DNA of 64,000 nucleotides from Salisaeta longa DSM 21114 (GCF_000419585.1 NZ_ATTH01000001.1:2192005-2256004), one strand, 5' to 3'; shown: positions 20,462 to 30,011, numbered from the stretch's first letter. The notes: generated by a model not told the origin, from the letters alone. Numbers and translations are program-made.

Positions 20462-21916
20462 TCACGGGAAAATGCCCATATCGGCGTACGACTTGGCAAT
20501 CTTGTTGATCGCGCTAATGAAGGCGGCCGTCCGCATGTCCACGCCCTTCTCCTCGCGGATGATGCGGATCTCGTCGTAGGCAAACGCCATCGTGTCTTCG
20601 AGGCCGGAGTTGACGAGGTCTTGTTCGCTCGCGCCAAACCCGATCCGCTCGATGAGGCTGTCGAGCAGTTCGTTGTCGAAGTGCTCAGCCGTCAGCTCGT
20701 CAACGGCCCGCAGGATGCGCTCGGCATTTCGCTCCTCGAAGCGCCGGCTCATGCGGCCATGGCGCACGTGCGAGAGGTTGCGGAGCCACTCGAAGTACGA
20801 GACCGTCACGCCGCCCGCGTTCAGGTACACATCGGGAATGAGAAGCACGCCGCGCTCGCGCAGCATCTGATCGGCCTGGGCCGTCACCGGTCCGTTGGCC
20901 GCCTCGCCAATAATTTTGGCCTGAATATTTGACGCGTTCTCCTCTGTAATTACGCCCTCTAGTGCCGCCGGAACGAGCACATCGCACGGCAGCTCCAGCG
21001 CCTTGGCCGACTCCGCGATGTTGCGGGCGCCGGGGAAGTCGAGGATCGATCCGGTGGTGCGGCGGTGCTCCACCACCGCGTCTACATCCAACCCGTCGGG
21101 GTCATAGATGGCGCCTTCAATCTCGGCGATGCCCACGATAACGGCGTCGCCCTCGTCTTGCATGATGCGCGCCGTGTGGTAGCCCACATTGCCCAGCCCC
21201 TGAATGACAACCGTTTTACCGGCCATGCCGGCATCGAGGCCCATGCGCTCCATGTCGCGTGCGTAGCTGCACGCCTCGCGCACGCCATAGTACACGCCGC
21301 GTCCCGTGGCCTCGGTACGGCCACGCACGCCGCCCTGCCCCACCGGCTTGCCCGTGACCGACGCCAGGCCGTTGAGGTCGTCGTCCGTCATCTGGTTGTA
21401 GGTGTCCATGATCCACGCCATCTCGCGCGACCCGGTGCCGTAGTCGGGCGCCGGCACATCCACGCCCGGCCCAATAAAGTTCTTGCGGATCAACTCGAAC
21501 GTGTAGCGCCGGGTGATGCGCTCCAGCTCGGCGGCCGAGTACTGGCGCGCGTCGATGCACACCCCGCCCTTGGCGCCGCCAAACGGTACGTCGACAATGG
21601 CGCACTTGTAACTCATGAGCGCCGCGAGGGCCATCACCTCGTCCACGTTTACATTGGGGGCGTAGCGGATGCCGCCCTTCGTCGGTTTCTTGTGATGGCT
21701 GTGCTCGGCGCGGTACGCCTGCACCACATCAATGCTGCCATCGTCGCGCTTTATCGGAAACTCGAAGCGCACAATGCCGTCGCACGCCCGAATCTGGTGA
21801 AGGATGCCCTCAAGATGATCGGTGTGGGCAGCAGCGGCATCGAACATGCGGTTGACCTGCGCAAAGAAGCCGTGCGCAGAGCCGTTCTGAGTGGTTGCAG
21901 GGGCCGAAGGGGTCAT
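20462..21916 (-). CDS. gdhA: glutamate/leucine-type amino acid dehydrogenase
   Basis: The 484-residue protein is an NAD(P)-dependent Glu/Leu/Phe dehydrogenase that interconverts 2-oxoglutarate plus ammonia and glutamate. It has the substrate-binding KKPTKGGIRYAP and PFGGAKGGV motifs in the first third, then a Rossmann-type GLGNVGYHTA region. I chose the ATG at 21914-21916 (MTPSAPATTQNG); a longer reading to 22000 would add a cysteine-rich tail unlike the family. It converges on pdxA. Confidence 0.93.
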   Translation of the reverse strand: MTPSAPATTQNGSAHGFFAQVNRMFDAAAAHTDHLEGILHQIRACDGIVRFEFPIKRDDGSIDVVQAYRAEHSHHKKPTKGGIRYAPNVNVDEVMALAALMSYKCAIVDVPFGGAKGGVCIDARQYSAAELERITRRYTFELIRKNFIGPGVDVPAPDYGTGSREMAWIMDTYNQMTDDDLNGLASVTGKPVGQGGVRGRTEATGRGVYYGVREACSYARDMERMGLDAGMAGKTVVIQGLGNVGYHTARIMQDEGDAVIVGIAEIEGAIYDPDGLDVDAVVEHRRTTGSILDFPGARNIAESAKALELPCDVLVPAALEGVITEENASNIQAKIIGEAANGPVTAQADQMLRERGVLLIPDVYLNAGGVTVSYFEWLRNLSHVRHGRMSRRFEERNAERILRAVDELTAEHFDNELLDSLIERIGFGASEQDLVNSGLEDTMAFAYDEIRIIREEKGVDMRTAAFISAINKIAKSYADMGIFP

Positions 21917-22083
21917 AGAGGCACAAGGGGCCGAGTGCACAAAACAGATGGATATACCGTCATAAAACGGGAGCACGCGCCAAACTGCAAGCGCTTCCAT
22001 GCCCCGCGCGCAACCTCTACTCAGATTTCAGCAGACCTCACATCCGATTTCACACCTTCGGATCCCGCTGCCATAGGGCTGGT

Positions 22084-24087
22084 ATGAGCGACCAAGCAAA
22101 CCCTGTTCATACCATTCATGCCTTTGTGCCCGAATCGATACTATTGGATATTACCACGGTCATCGTCCTGGGCGTTGGCGCGCAGTGGCTGGCTTGGCGC
22201 TTTCGGCTGCCGTCCATTTTATTACTGTTGCTGGCCGGATTTTTGGCGGGCCCCGTGCTGCAAATCCTGAGCCCCACGGCACTTCAGCAAGACTGGCTGT
22301 TTGCGTTTGTGTCGCTCTCCATTGGCATCATCCTGTTCGAAGGCGGCCTCAGCCTGCGCCTCTCGGAGCTGCGCGAGGTGGGGTCTACCGTGCGCAACCT
22401 CATTACGGTGGGCGTCCTCGTTACGTGGGCCTTGGGCACGCTGGGCGCCTTTTACCTCTTGGATTTTGGGTGGAGCCTCGCGATTCTTGTGGGCGCCATT
22501 CTGACGGTCACCGGGCCTACGGTGGTCATTCCGCTGCTGCGGCACATCCGCCCGAAGGGGCGCGTGAGCACGGTGGCCAAGTGGGAGGGCATCACCATCG
22601 ACCCGGTGGGCGCCATCCTGGCCGTGCTTGTGCTCGAAACGCTCCTGTTGCTCGAAACCCCCACGCAGCACGCGACCAACGTGGCGGCGGCGGCCGAGCA
22701 CGTAGCCATTGGCCTGGGACTCGCGGTATTTGTGGCGTTGGGCGTGAGCATCGCGGCCACTGCGCTGCTTGTGGTGATCCTGCAGCGCCGCCTCGTGCCC
22801 GACTTCCTGCGCAACCCCATGACGCTCATGATCGTGGCGGCGGCGTTCGTCACGTCCAACGTCTTGCAGGAGGAATCGGGGCTGCTGGCCACCACCATCA
22901 TGGGCATCGCACTGGCCAACCAGCCGTACGTGTCGGTGCAGCGCATCGTCGAGTTCAAGGAAAACCTGCAGGTGCTGCTCATCGGCTCGCTGTTCATCCT
23001 GCTGAGCGCCCGCCTGGAGATGAGCGCGCTGCAATACATTGACGGCTCGGTGCTCCTCTTTCTGGCGCTCCTCGTCTTTGTGGTGCGCCCGCTGGCCGTG
23101 TGGATCTCCTCCTTTGGCACGCCGCTGGAGTGGGGCGAAAAGATATTTCTGTCGTGGCTTGCGCCGCGTGGCATTGTGGCCGCCGCGGTGGCCTCGCTGT
23201 TTGCCTTCAAGCTGGAACCCATCTACCCGCAGCAGGTGGGCGCCCTCGTGCCGGTCGTGTTTGCCGTGATTGTAGGTACGGTGGCCACGTACGGGCTTAC
23301 GGCCGGTCCGCTGGCGCGGTGGCTCGACCTGGCCGACCCCAACCCGCAGGGCTTGCTCTTTGTGGGCGCCAACCGCTGGGTGCGCATGGTGGCGCGCTTC
23401 GTGCAAGACCTGGGCTTCGACGTGAAGCTCATCGACACGAACCCCGACAATGTGGAGGAGTCGCAGGCGGAAGGCCTCACCGCACGGCGCGCCAATGCGC
23501 TCTCGGAGGCCGTGCTCGACGACGTGGACCTCAGCGGCGTGGGCCGCGTGCTCATCACCATTCCCAACGAGGAGGTGGCGGCCCTGGCGGCGCTTCACTT
23601 CTCCGAGGTGTTCGAGTCGACCGACATCTACCAGCTCTCGGCCAAAACCGAAAAACATGCCGAGGAGGGCGAGGAGCTGCCCCGCCACCTGCGCGGACGG
23701 CCGCTCTTTGGCGAGCGCACCACGTACCAAGACATCGAGCGGCAGGTGAAGCACGGCGCTACGCTCAAGGTCTTCAAGCTCTCGGACGATTTCCCCACCG
23801 ATGAGCGGCAGGAGTACTACACGCTCTCCGACATCCTGGAGGAATACAAGGACCACACCATCACGCCGCTGTTTTTGGTGCGCAGCACGGGCACGCTCGA
23901 AATCGTTTCGGAGGCCGAGCAGTTTACGCTGCGCCCCGACGACCGCTTTGTGGCGCTTGTGGACCATGACGGCCCAGCTTCCACCGACCCAGCGCCCAAC
24001 GTGAACCAAGCGGTGTTCGAGATGCACTCGCTGCCGTCGTACACCAACACCAACGGCCGGTCGCTGCCGGCCGAGACCTCGCCTTAA
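22084..24087 (+). CDS. Na+/H+ antiporter (NhaP/CPA1 type) fused to RCK (TrkA) domains
   Basis: Of the 667 residues, about 20-410 form 11-12 hydrophobic helices of a CPA-type antiporter: [21 protein letters not shown] and [13 protein letters not shown] with the conserved Asp for cation exchange. Residues about 419-540 are a TrkA-N nucleotide-binding module ([16 protein letters not shown]... [10 protein letters not shown]), followed by a TrkA-C/RCK_C region near 570-640. RCK domains gate transport by binding nucleotides or ions. Sodium export suits a halotolerant host. Confidence 0.88.
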   Translation: MSDQANPVHTIHAFVPESILLDITTVIVLGVGAQWLAWRFRLPSILLLLLAGFLAGPVLQILSPTALQQDWLFAFVSLSIGIILFEGGLSLRLSELREVGSTVRNLITVGVLVTWALGTLGAFYLLDFGWSLAILVGAILTVTGPTVVIPLLRHIRPKGRVSTVAKWEGITIDPVGAILAVLVLETLLLLETPTQHATNVAAAAEHVAIGLGLAVFVALGVSIAATALLVVILQRRLVPDFLRNPMTLMIVAAAFVTSNVLQEESGLLATTIMGIALANQPYVSVQRIVEFKENLQVLLIGSLFILLSARLEMSALQYIDGSVLLFLALLVFVVRPLAVWISSFGTPLEWGEKIFLSWLAPRGIVAAAVASLFAFKLEPIYPQQVGALVPVVFAVIVGTVATYGLTAGPLARWLDLADPNPQGLLFVGANRWVRMVARFVQDLGFDVKLIDTNPDNVEESQAEGLTARRANALSEAVLDDVDLSGVGRVLITIPNEEVAALAALHFSEVFESTDIYQLSAKTEKHAEEGEELPRHLRGRPLFGERTTYQDIERQVKHGATLKVFKLSDDFPTDERQEYYTLSDILEEYKDHTITPLFLVRSTGTLEIVSEAEQFTLRPDDRFVALVDHDGPASTDPAPNVNQAVFEMHSLPSYTNTNGRSLPAETSP

Positions 24088-24103
24088 TCTTTTGCATGCC
24101 TCC

Positions 24104-25003
24104 ATGCTTGCTGCTCTCCTCGCGCTCCTGCTTCTTACGCCGCCCGATACTGTGCGCACGCCGGATGGATTTGACCTGCAGGGCCACCGCGGCGCGCGGG
24201 GCTTGGCCCCCGAAAACACGTGGCCCGCGTTTAAAAAGGCGCTGGCGCTGGGCGTCACCACGCTGGAGATGGACGTGGTGATCAGCCAAGACGGCCGGGT
24301 GGTGGTCTCGCACGACCCGTGGATGTCGCCCGCCTTCTGCCAAACGCCCGACGGCGCGCCCGTGCAATCCCTGCAGCATGTGCTGTACCAGATGCCCTAC
24401 GCCCGCATCCGCCAGTTCGACTGCGGGCAACGCCCGAACCCGGAGTTTCCGGAGCAGCAACTGACGTCCGCCCCCAAGCCGCTGCTGCGCACCGTGATTG
24501 AACGGGCCGAGGCCTACACGCGCACGCACGACCGGCCGGCCGTCTTTTACAACATCGAGACGAAGAGCCGTCCGGGCGGCGACGGCCAGCTGCACCCGCC
24601 GCCCGACACCTTCGCGCAGGCGGTGTACGACGTGCTGCAGGCCACCGGCGTCACCGCGCGCAGCACGCTGCAGTCGTTTGATGTGCGCACGCTGCAGGTG
24701 GCCCACCGCCGGGACTGGCCGATTCGCCTCGCCCTTCTTGTGGCCGACGGGTGGGGGCCCGACACCCTTCCCGAGCAGCTGGCGGCCCTCGGCTTTACGC
24801 CGGCCATCTACAGCCCGGAGCATACGCTGGTGGACGCTGCCTTGGTGGAGGCCGTGCACGAACGCGGCATGCAGCTCATCCCGTGGACCGTGAACGACCC
24901 CGACCGCATGCGCCGCCTCATCGGCCTGGGCGTCGATGGGCTCATCACCGACTACCCAAACCGGGCCCTGCCGGTGCTTAGCAACACCGAGCCTGCAGAC
25001 TGA
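24104..25003 (+). CDS. glycerophosphodiester phosphodiesterase, secreted
   Basis: The 299-residue protein starts with a signal-peptide-like stretch (MLAALLALLLLTPPDT) and the family pattern GHRGARGLAPENTWPAF near 30, with the His that acts in catalysis, then ETDV-like LEMDVVISQDGRVVVSHD. The C-terminal IPWTVNDPDRMRRLIGLGVD and GLITDYPN are also typical. It hydrolyses glycerophosphodiesters into glycerol-3-phosphate and an alcohol. The first in-frame ATG at 24104 is used; the TTG at 24092 is an alternative. It lies 17 nt after the antiporter gene. Confidence 0.9.
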   Translation: MLAALLALLLLTPPDTVRTPDGFDLQGHRGARGLAPENTWPAFKKALALGVTTLEMDVVISQDGRVVVSHDPWMSPAFCQTPDGAPVQSLQHVLYQMPYARIRQFDCGQRPNPEFPEQQLTSAPKPLLRTVIERAEAYTRTHDRPAVFYNIETKSRPGGDGQLHPPPDTFAQAVYDVLQATGVTARSTLQSFDVRTLQVAHRRDWPIRLALLVADGWGPDTLPEQLAALGFTPAIYSPEHTLVDAALVEAVHERGMQLIPWTVNDPDRMRRLIGLGVDGLITDYPNRALPVLSNTEPAD

Positions 25004-25199
25004 TCCCGCCGTGGCAGCGCATCGTACCGGCCGAACGCAACATCTCTGTCAATCCCATACGCAGCGCGTCACCTCGTCTTACGGCCCGCGTAGGACGGGC
25101 CTCTGACGCACAAAACAGAAATTCTTGGCAGGCCAGCGCGCCTGTCGTTCCCGCAACGGCCTTTTCCGGCCGCCCTAACAACCCTCGATTGCCTTTCGC

Positions 25200-27350
25200 A
25201 TGCCGAAGACAACCGAAGCGCTCGACAAAAATCTAACCCTGTTCGACGTGTACGCGATCAGTACAGGGGCCATGTTTAGCTCGGGATTTTTCTTGCTGCC
25301 GGGCATCGCCTCTGCTGAAACCGGACCGTCTATCATCCTTGCCTATCTCGTGGCGGGGCTGCTCATCTTGCCGCCCATGTTTAGCATTGCCGAGCTGACC
25401 ACCGCAATGCCGAAGGCCGGCGGCGCGTACTACTTTTTGGATCGCAGCCTGGGGCCGCTCGCCGGAACCGTTGGCGGGCTGGGCACCTGGCTGGCCCTCG
25501 CCTTCAAAAGTGCGTTCGCGCTCATCGGCATGGGGGCCTACCTGGCGCTGTTTGTCGAGCTTCCCATCAAGCCGCTTGCCGCTGCGCTCACCGTGGCTTT
25601 TGCCGTGCTCAACATTGTGGGCGCGAAGGAGACCAGCGGGCTGCAGCGCATCTTGGTGACGGTGCTCGTTTCCGTGCTGGTGTTTTACGTGGTGCAGGGC
25701 CTCATGACCGTCGCCGGCATGGAACCCGCGGCCATCGGCAAGCAACTGACGCCGTTCCTCCCGTTTGGGCCCACCGGCTTCGCGAGCACCATTGGGCTGG
25801 TGTTTGTATCGTACGCCGGCCTCACCAAGGTCGCCAGCGTGGCCGAGGAGGTGCAAAACCCCGACCGCAACATTCCGCTGGGCATGGGGCTGTCGCTGCT
25901 TACCGCCACGTTCATCTACGTCGTGGGTACGTTCATCATGGTGGCCGTGCTCGATCCGCAGGCGCTGCGCGAAGACCTCACGCCGGTGGCCACTTCGGGC
26001 GAGGTGTTTCTGAACTGGCTCCCGGAGCCCGCCGGTCTCATCCTCATCGTGGTGGCAGCCATTGCCGCGTTTGCCTCCACCGGCAACGCGGGCATTCTCT
26101 CGGCCTCCCGCTACCCGTTGGCCATGGCCCGCGACCGCCTGGTGTCGCCCCGGTTTGCCACCCTGGGGCGCTTCGGGACGCCCACACTGGCCATTTTGGT
26201 GACGTCTGCCCTCATGCTGGCCATCATCTTTGGGTTCTCGGAGGAAGGCGTGGCCAAACTGGCGAGTGCGTTTCAGCTGCTGCTCTTTGCGCTCGTTAAT
26301 TTCGCCGTCATCATCATGCGCGAAAGCCAGCTGCCGTCGTATGCGCCGGGCTACCGCTCGCCGCTGTATCCGTGGATGCAGATCGCGGGCATCGTGTTTT
26401 CGCTGCTGCTCATTGCCGAGATGGGCAACCTGTCGATCTTGTTCACCGCCTTCCTGGTGATTGTGGGCATCGGGTGGTACTTTTACTACGCTCGCCTCCA
26501 CGTCACGCGCGAAGGCGCGATCTACCATCTGTTTGCGCGCCTGGGCCGGTACCGCCACGACGACCTCGATACCGAGCTGCAGGGCATCTTGGAAGAGAAA
26601 GGATCGACGGAGGTCGACTCGTTCGACCGGCTCGTGGCCCGCGCCGATGTGCTCTTTCGGCCGGCGCCCCACACGTACGCAGACGCCGTCGCGGCGGCCG
26701 CTGAGCGCCTGAGCGAACGCATCGACGCGACGCCTGAAGCGATTAGCCGCTACTTTTTGGAGGGGTCGCCTTACAGCAGCGTCAGCGTCTCGCACCAGGC
26801 GGTGCTGCCGTACGCGCTCCTTCCAAACCTGGAGCGCGAGGAGCTGGTGATGATTCACTGCGCCGGCGGCGTTGAGGTGTCGCTCGACGATGCGCAGGCC
26901 CCGGGTGAGGGCATCAGCGGCACCGCAGGCCGCACCGCCACCGCCTATGCCCTGTTTTTCCTGGTGAGCCCGCGCGAGGACCAGAGCCTGCACCTGCGCA
27001 CGCAGGCCGCGCTCGTCCACCGGATTGAGGATGCCTCCTTCATGACGGAGTGGCGCGAGGCCACCAACGAGCAGCAGGCCAAGGAGACGCTGCTGCACCA
27101 CGAGCGGTACCTGTCGCTGCACCTGGTGGCCGAGAGCGCGGCGGCCGACTTCATCGATCAGCGGGTGGCGGATCTCAACATTCCCGCGAGCACGCTTGTG
27201 GCCCTCGTGCGCCGCAACGGCGCCATCATGGTGCCGCGCGGCGACACCGTGTTGCATGCCGGCGATCGCATCACCATTATTGGCGACCCGGCCGGCATCG
27301 AGCGCCTGTACGAGCTGTATCGTCAGCGCCACGGGGTGACGCGCCGCTAA
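25200..27350 (+). CDS. APC-family amino acid permease fused to EIIA-like and RCK_C domains
   Basis: The 716-residue protein has a permease domain over about residues 10-420 (12 hydrophobic segments; GAMFSSGFFLLPGIAS near 22 is the APC-type substrate-binding loop; KAGGAYYFLDRSLGPLAG follows). Residues about 475-630 resemble the fructose-type PTS EIIA domain, with a candidate phospho-histidine at about 531 in SVSVSHQAVLPYALLP. The last about 80 residues are a TrkA-C/RCK_C domain (TLVALVRRNGAIMVPRGDT). So the transporter carries two regulatory domains. It begins about 200 nt after the glycerophosphodiesterase. Confidence 0.8.
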   Translation: MPKTTEALDKNLTLFDVYAISTGAMFSSGFFLLPGIASAETGPSIILAYLVAGLLILPPMFSIAELTTAMPKAGGAYYFLDRSLGPLAGTVGGLGTWLALAFKSAFALIGMGAYLALFVELPIKPLAAALTVAFAVLNIVGAKETSGLQRILVTVLVSVLVFYVVQGLMTVAGMEPAAIGKQLTPFLPFGPTGFASTIGLVFVSYAGLTKVASVAEEVQNPDRNIPLGMGLSLLTATFIYVVGTFIMVAVLDPQALREDLTPVATSGEVFLNWLPEPAGLILIVVAAIAAFASTGNAGILSASRYPLAMARDRLVSPRFATLGRFGTPTLAILVTSALMLAIIFGFSEEGVAKLASAFQLLLFALVNFAVIIMRESQLPSYAPGYRSPLYPWMQIAGIVFSLLLIAEMGNLSILFTAFLVIVGIGWYFYYARLHVTREGAIYHLFARLGRYRHDDLDTELQGILEEKGSTEVDSFDRLVARADVLFRPAPHTYADAVAAAAERLSERIDATPEAISRYFLEGSPYSSVSVSHQAVLPYALLPNLEREELVMIHCAGGVEVSLDDAQAPGEGISGTAGRTATAYALFFLVSPREDQSLHLRTQAALVHRIEDASFMTEWREATNEQQAKETLLHHERYLSLHLVAESAAADFIDQRVADLNIPASTLVALVRRNGAIMVPRGDTVLHAGDRITIIGDPAGIERLYELYRQRHGVTRR

Positions 27351-27388
27351 GCCCCCACGTGCCTCGCCTTCCCACGCCTGCCCCTGCC

Positions 27389-28153
27389 ATGCGCCACGTG
27401 CCGCCCTATGCCGCCCTTGCCGCCGGGTACGACGCGGTGATGGATCACGTGGATTACGGCGGATGGGCGGCGCACGTGCATGCCCTGCTGAGCCGCCACG
27501 ACGCGCCCGGCCCGCGGCTGCTTGAGCTGGCCGGCGGCACCGGACGGCTGGCGCGCCACCTGCAACCGATGGGTCCGTACCGCTACCTGTGTACCGATGG
27601 GAGCGCCGCGATGGTGCGCGGGGCCTGCCGCACCGCCCGCGCGGCATCGGCCGCCTTTTGTTGCGCACGGGCCACCTTTCCGGCCCTGGCCACGGCAGCG
27701 GTAGCGCATCACGCGCCCTTCGATGCTGCCGTCTGCTGCTACGACAGCGTCAACTACCTGCGCGCCCCCGCGGCCCTCGGTCGGTTGTTTGCGCGCGTCG
27801 CCGCGCTGCTACGGCCGGGCGGCGTGTTCGTGTTTGACCACGTCACGCCGCGGCACGGCCACGTGCACGGCGACGACTTTCACGACACCGGCACCACCGC
27901 GGCCTTCTCGTACCGGCGCACGAGCGCGTACGACCCGTCGACGCAGACGCAGCGCACGGTGTTCACGCTCACCCGTCCGGACGGCACCGGCGCCCGCGAG
28001 GTACACGTGCAGCGCCTGTACGCCCCCGGCACGGTAGCGGCGCGCCTCGCCGAGAGTCCGCTGCAGGTGCTGGGCCCCTACGACGGGTTCACCACGCGGC
28101 CCGCGCATGACCACAGCCTCCGCGTGCACTGGGCGGTGCGGCGGCCCACGTAG
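27389..28153 (+). CDS. class I SAM-dependent methyltransferase
   Basis: The 254-residue protein has a Rossmann methyltransferase core: the SAM glycine loop LLELAGGTGRLARHL near 45, an acidic second strand (YLCTDGSAAM), CCYDSVNYL near 115 and LLRPGGVFVFDHV near 140. The substrate is unknown. The start at 27389 (MRHVPPYAALAAGYD) is the conserved-looking lead-in; earlier frames overlap the permease gene. Its last 332 bp have a near copy at 29255-29586. Confidence 0.82.
   Translation: MRHVPPYAALAAGYDAVMDHVDYGGWAAHVHALLSRHDAPGPRLLELAGGTGRLARHLQPMGPYRYLCTDGSAAMVRGACRTARAASAAFCCARATFPALATAAVAHHAPFDAAVCCYDSVNYLRAPAALGRLFARVAALLRPGGVFVFDHVTPRHGHVHGDDFHDTGTTAAFSYRRTSAYDPSTQTQRTVFTLTRPDGTGAREVHVQRLYAPGTVAARLAESPLQVLGPYDGFTTRPAHDHSLRVHWAVRRPT
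27816..28147. repeat. 332-bp direct repeat, copy 1 (3' end of methyltransferase gene)
   Basis: Positions 27816-28147 match 29255-29586 with about six substitutions in 332 bp (roughly 98% identical). Copy 1 is the genuine 3' end of the methyltransferase; the match stops 6 nt before its stop codon. Confidence 0.9.
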
Positions 28154-28373
28154 CGGAAACAGGGAGCACGCCCGATAGCGCACGAGCATCGGGGTGAAAA
28201 CGATTGATCAGATCCTTAACCGTCCACGAAACGTCGAATACAAAAGCAATCGGCCGACCCGACGTGCAAGGGCACAATACCACCAGCAGCCTGTAATCCA
28301 ACCGGGAACACCGTAGCCAACCCCAGTGCTGCCGTGGCATCCCGACCAATTCTTCGAAACCAGCCTAAACACC
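28154..28373. other. intergenic DNA upstream of the toxin-antitoxin pair
   Basis: 220 nt with moderate base composition between the methyltransferase stop and the DUF433 start. It presumably contains the toxin-antitoxin promoter and operator. I see no clear inverted repeat or RNA gene in it. Confidence 0.35.
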
Positions 28374-28619
28374 ATGTCCAACGAACCAAGAACCCGCATC
28401 TCGGTGAACCCGAATGTGCACTTCGGCAAACCGTGTGTGACCGGTACCCGAATCCCTGTTCGGGACGTGTTGGAACTCCTACGGGCGGGTCGCTCACTTG
28501 ACGCAATAACCACACACTACTATCCGGTTCTTGAGAAGGCCGACGTACAGGCTTGCGTGCAGTACGCGATTGACACCATCGATGCTGAACACCTGCACGT
28601 AACCACGTCGTCCTCGTGA
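28374..28619 (+). CDS. DUF433 antitoxin
   Basis: The 81-residue protein carries the DUF433 pattern: RISVNPNVHFGKPCVTGTRI, then VRDVLELLRAGRSLDAITTHYYPVLEKADVQACVQYA. DUF433 proteins are small DNA-binding antitoxins that regularly precede a DUF5615 toxin. The ATG at 28374 is used; a longer start at 28326 would add a non-conserved tail. It overlaps the toxin gene by 4 nt (GTGA), a coupling typical of toxin-antitoxin operons. Confidence 0.85.
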   Translation: MSNEPRTRISVNPNVHFGKPCVTGTRIPVRDVLELLRAGRSLDAITTHYYPVLEKADVQACVQYAIDTIDAEHLHVTTSSS

Positions 28620-28972
28620 ACATATTAGCGGATCACGATGTCTGGGCAGTGACTCTCGGAGTATTGAATGACGCAGGACACGACGTGGTGACTGCGTCGG
28701 ATATTGGCATGGCTCAAGCTAAAGATACGGAGCTTCTGGAGCACGCCATTCGCGAAAGCCGTGTTCTGGTTACTCGTGATCGCGACTTCGGACGTCTTGT
28801 CTTTGCCGACGACCGAGCCGCTGGAATCCTTTACCTTCGGATTCGGCCTTCGACTGAAGATGCCGTTCACAACGAGTTGCTGCACGTACTCGACCAACAC
28901 TCAGAAGCTGAGATTCTAAGGTCGTTTATCGTCGTTGAGCCGGGGCAGTATCGAATTCGAGATCTCCGGTAA
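28616..28972 (+). CDS. DUF5615 PIN-like toxin
   Basis: The 118-residue protein starts with GTG inside the antitoxin's stop. It has the PIN-like layout of DUF5615: NILADHDV at the first strand with acidic residues, SDIGMAQAKDTELLEHAIRE, then VLVTRDRDFGRLVF and AAGILYLRI. It is expected to cleave RNA and to be held in check by the DUF433 partner. The pair lies between the two copies of the methyltransferase repeat. Confidence 0.85.
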   Translation: MNILADHDVWAVTLGVLNDAGHDVVTASDIGMAQAKDTELLEHAIRESRVLVTRDRDFGRLVFADDRAAGILYLRIRPSTEDAVHNELLHVLDQHSEAEILRSFIVVEPGQYRIRDLR

Positions 28973-29021
28973 TGCATCCATCTCATGATTCAAAATACCA
29001 CAGGTGGATAGGGACTGGGGT

Positions 29022-29285
29022 TTAGCTCCGAATGATGCTCCACTGAATCTGCGCCTTGCTCCGGCCCTCCCACTTCTCCTTCAGCTCGCGCACACCGGCG
29101 ATGCCGACGCGGCAGATAAAGTCGAGGAGGTCGGATTCATCTTCCAGTGGATGATCGAGCTTCTTCGCGTACCACTGCGCGACAGCCGACACGGGAAGTT
29201 TGGCGTCGTCGAGGTACATCGCGCGAATGAGTTCCTGGCGGCTCGCGTGTTCGTCGGGCGGCGTGTTCGTGTTTGACCACGTCAC
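29022..29285 (-). CDS. small protein of unknown function, start inside the duplicated segment
   Basis: The 87-residue product looks real from about residue 15: RQELIRAMYLDDAKLPVS then AVAQWYAKKLDHPLEDESDL and LLDFICRVGIAGVREL, an acidic helical pattern that reads like a conserved small protein. The start codon and first about ten residues lie within the second repeat copy (29255-29586), antisense to methyltransferase-derived sequence, so its original N-terminus and promoter were probably replaced. I do not recognise the family. No partner is obvious, though a toxin-antitoxin pair lies just upstream. Confidence 0.45.
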   Translation of the reverse strand: MTWSNTNTPPDEHASRQELIRAMYLDDAKLPVSAVAQWYAKKLDHPLEDESDLLDFICRVGIAGVRELKEKWEGRSKAQIQWSIIRS

Positions 29286-29586
29286 GCCGCGGCACGGCCA
29301 CGTGCACGGCGACGACTTTCACGACACCGGCACCACCGCGGCCTTTTCGTACCGGCGCACGAGCGCGTACGACCCGTCGACGCAGACGCAGCGCACGGTG
29401 TTCACGCTCACCCGTCCGGACAGCACCGGCGCCCGCGAGGTACACGTGCAGCGCCTGTACGCCCCCGGCACGGTAGCGGCGCGCCTCGCCGAGAGTCCGC
29501 TGCAGGTGGTGGGCCGCTACGACGGGTTCACCACGCGGCCCGCGCATGACCAAAGCCTCCGCGTGCACTGGGCGGTGCGGCGGCCC
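29255..29586. repeat. 332-bp direct repeat, copy 2
   Basis: Second, partial copy of the methyltransferase 3' end. It starts abruptly at 29255 and ends at 29586, 1439 nt downstream of copy 1. A C-terminal methyltransferase fragment can still be read from it, but without a start and without the SAM-binding half. Confidence 0.9.
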
Positions 29587-29587
29587 G

Positions 29588-29776
29588 TCAATCTGTAGCC
29601 CGATAATTCGCTTTTCCGGGAATGACGGCACGGATGCCGCCCGTTGGGTCCTCCACGTCGCCCGTGCGGCGCGGGATGATGTGCACATGCGCATGCGGCA
29701 CCGTTTGCCCCGCCGCGGCACCGCTGTTGAATCCGACGTTGAAGCCGTCGGGCGCATGCCGTGCATTGAGGAGGGC
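29588..29776 (-). pseudogene. 5'-truncated HIT family gene
   Basis: On the minus strand, 62 codons ending in TGA at 29588-29590 read [20 protein letters not shown], then [15 protein letters not shown] and [17 protein letters not shown]. This is the C-terminal half of a HIT hydrolase, including the histidine triad (HAHVHI). The reading is closed upstream by an in-frame TGA at 29777-29779, so the start and first half are missing. It abuts the second repeat copy and marks where the island was joined to old chromosome. Confidence 0.85.
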
Positions 29777-30011
29777 TCACAGCTAGCCGAACAACCTGCT
29801 TCTCCACAGGTACATACTATCCAATCATTAAATTAATTTTTATTACAAATATATAAAATAAATAATTATTGATAGTTAGGTCATCTTAGTCAAGCCACAT
29901 TAGAGTTGTGGTCTTGTATTCGGATCCACAGAGGCCTATACTGTATTTGGCAGTAACGCTGGTGGTGCTTACCAGCACGGATATTTCTGACGCTAACTTG
30001 GTGGTAAAACG
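29777..30011. other. AT-rich boundary and promoter region of the ssp cassette
   Basis: Positions 29817-29885 are strikingly AT-rich (runs such as ATTTTTATTACAAATATA and AAATAAATAATTATTG), very unlike the surrounding GC-rich genes. The stretch to 30011 leads into the sspB start, so it probably contains the promoter of the cassette. I could not identify a definite promoter motif. Confidence 0.5.

Noticed and set aside
25233..27668. Open frame of about 810 codons antisense to the permease.
   Set aside because: Arg/His/Gly-rich shadow with no conserved motif; the plus-strand reading is a clear transporter.
29200..29598. Second methyltransferase gene in the repeat copy.
   Set aside because: It lacks a start and the SAM-binding half; it is the duplicated 3' end of the gene at 27389-28153.
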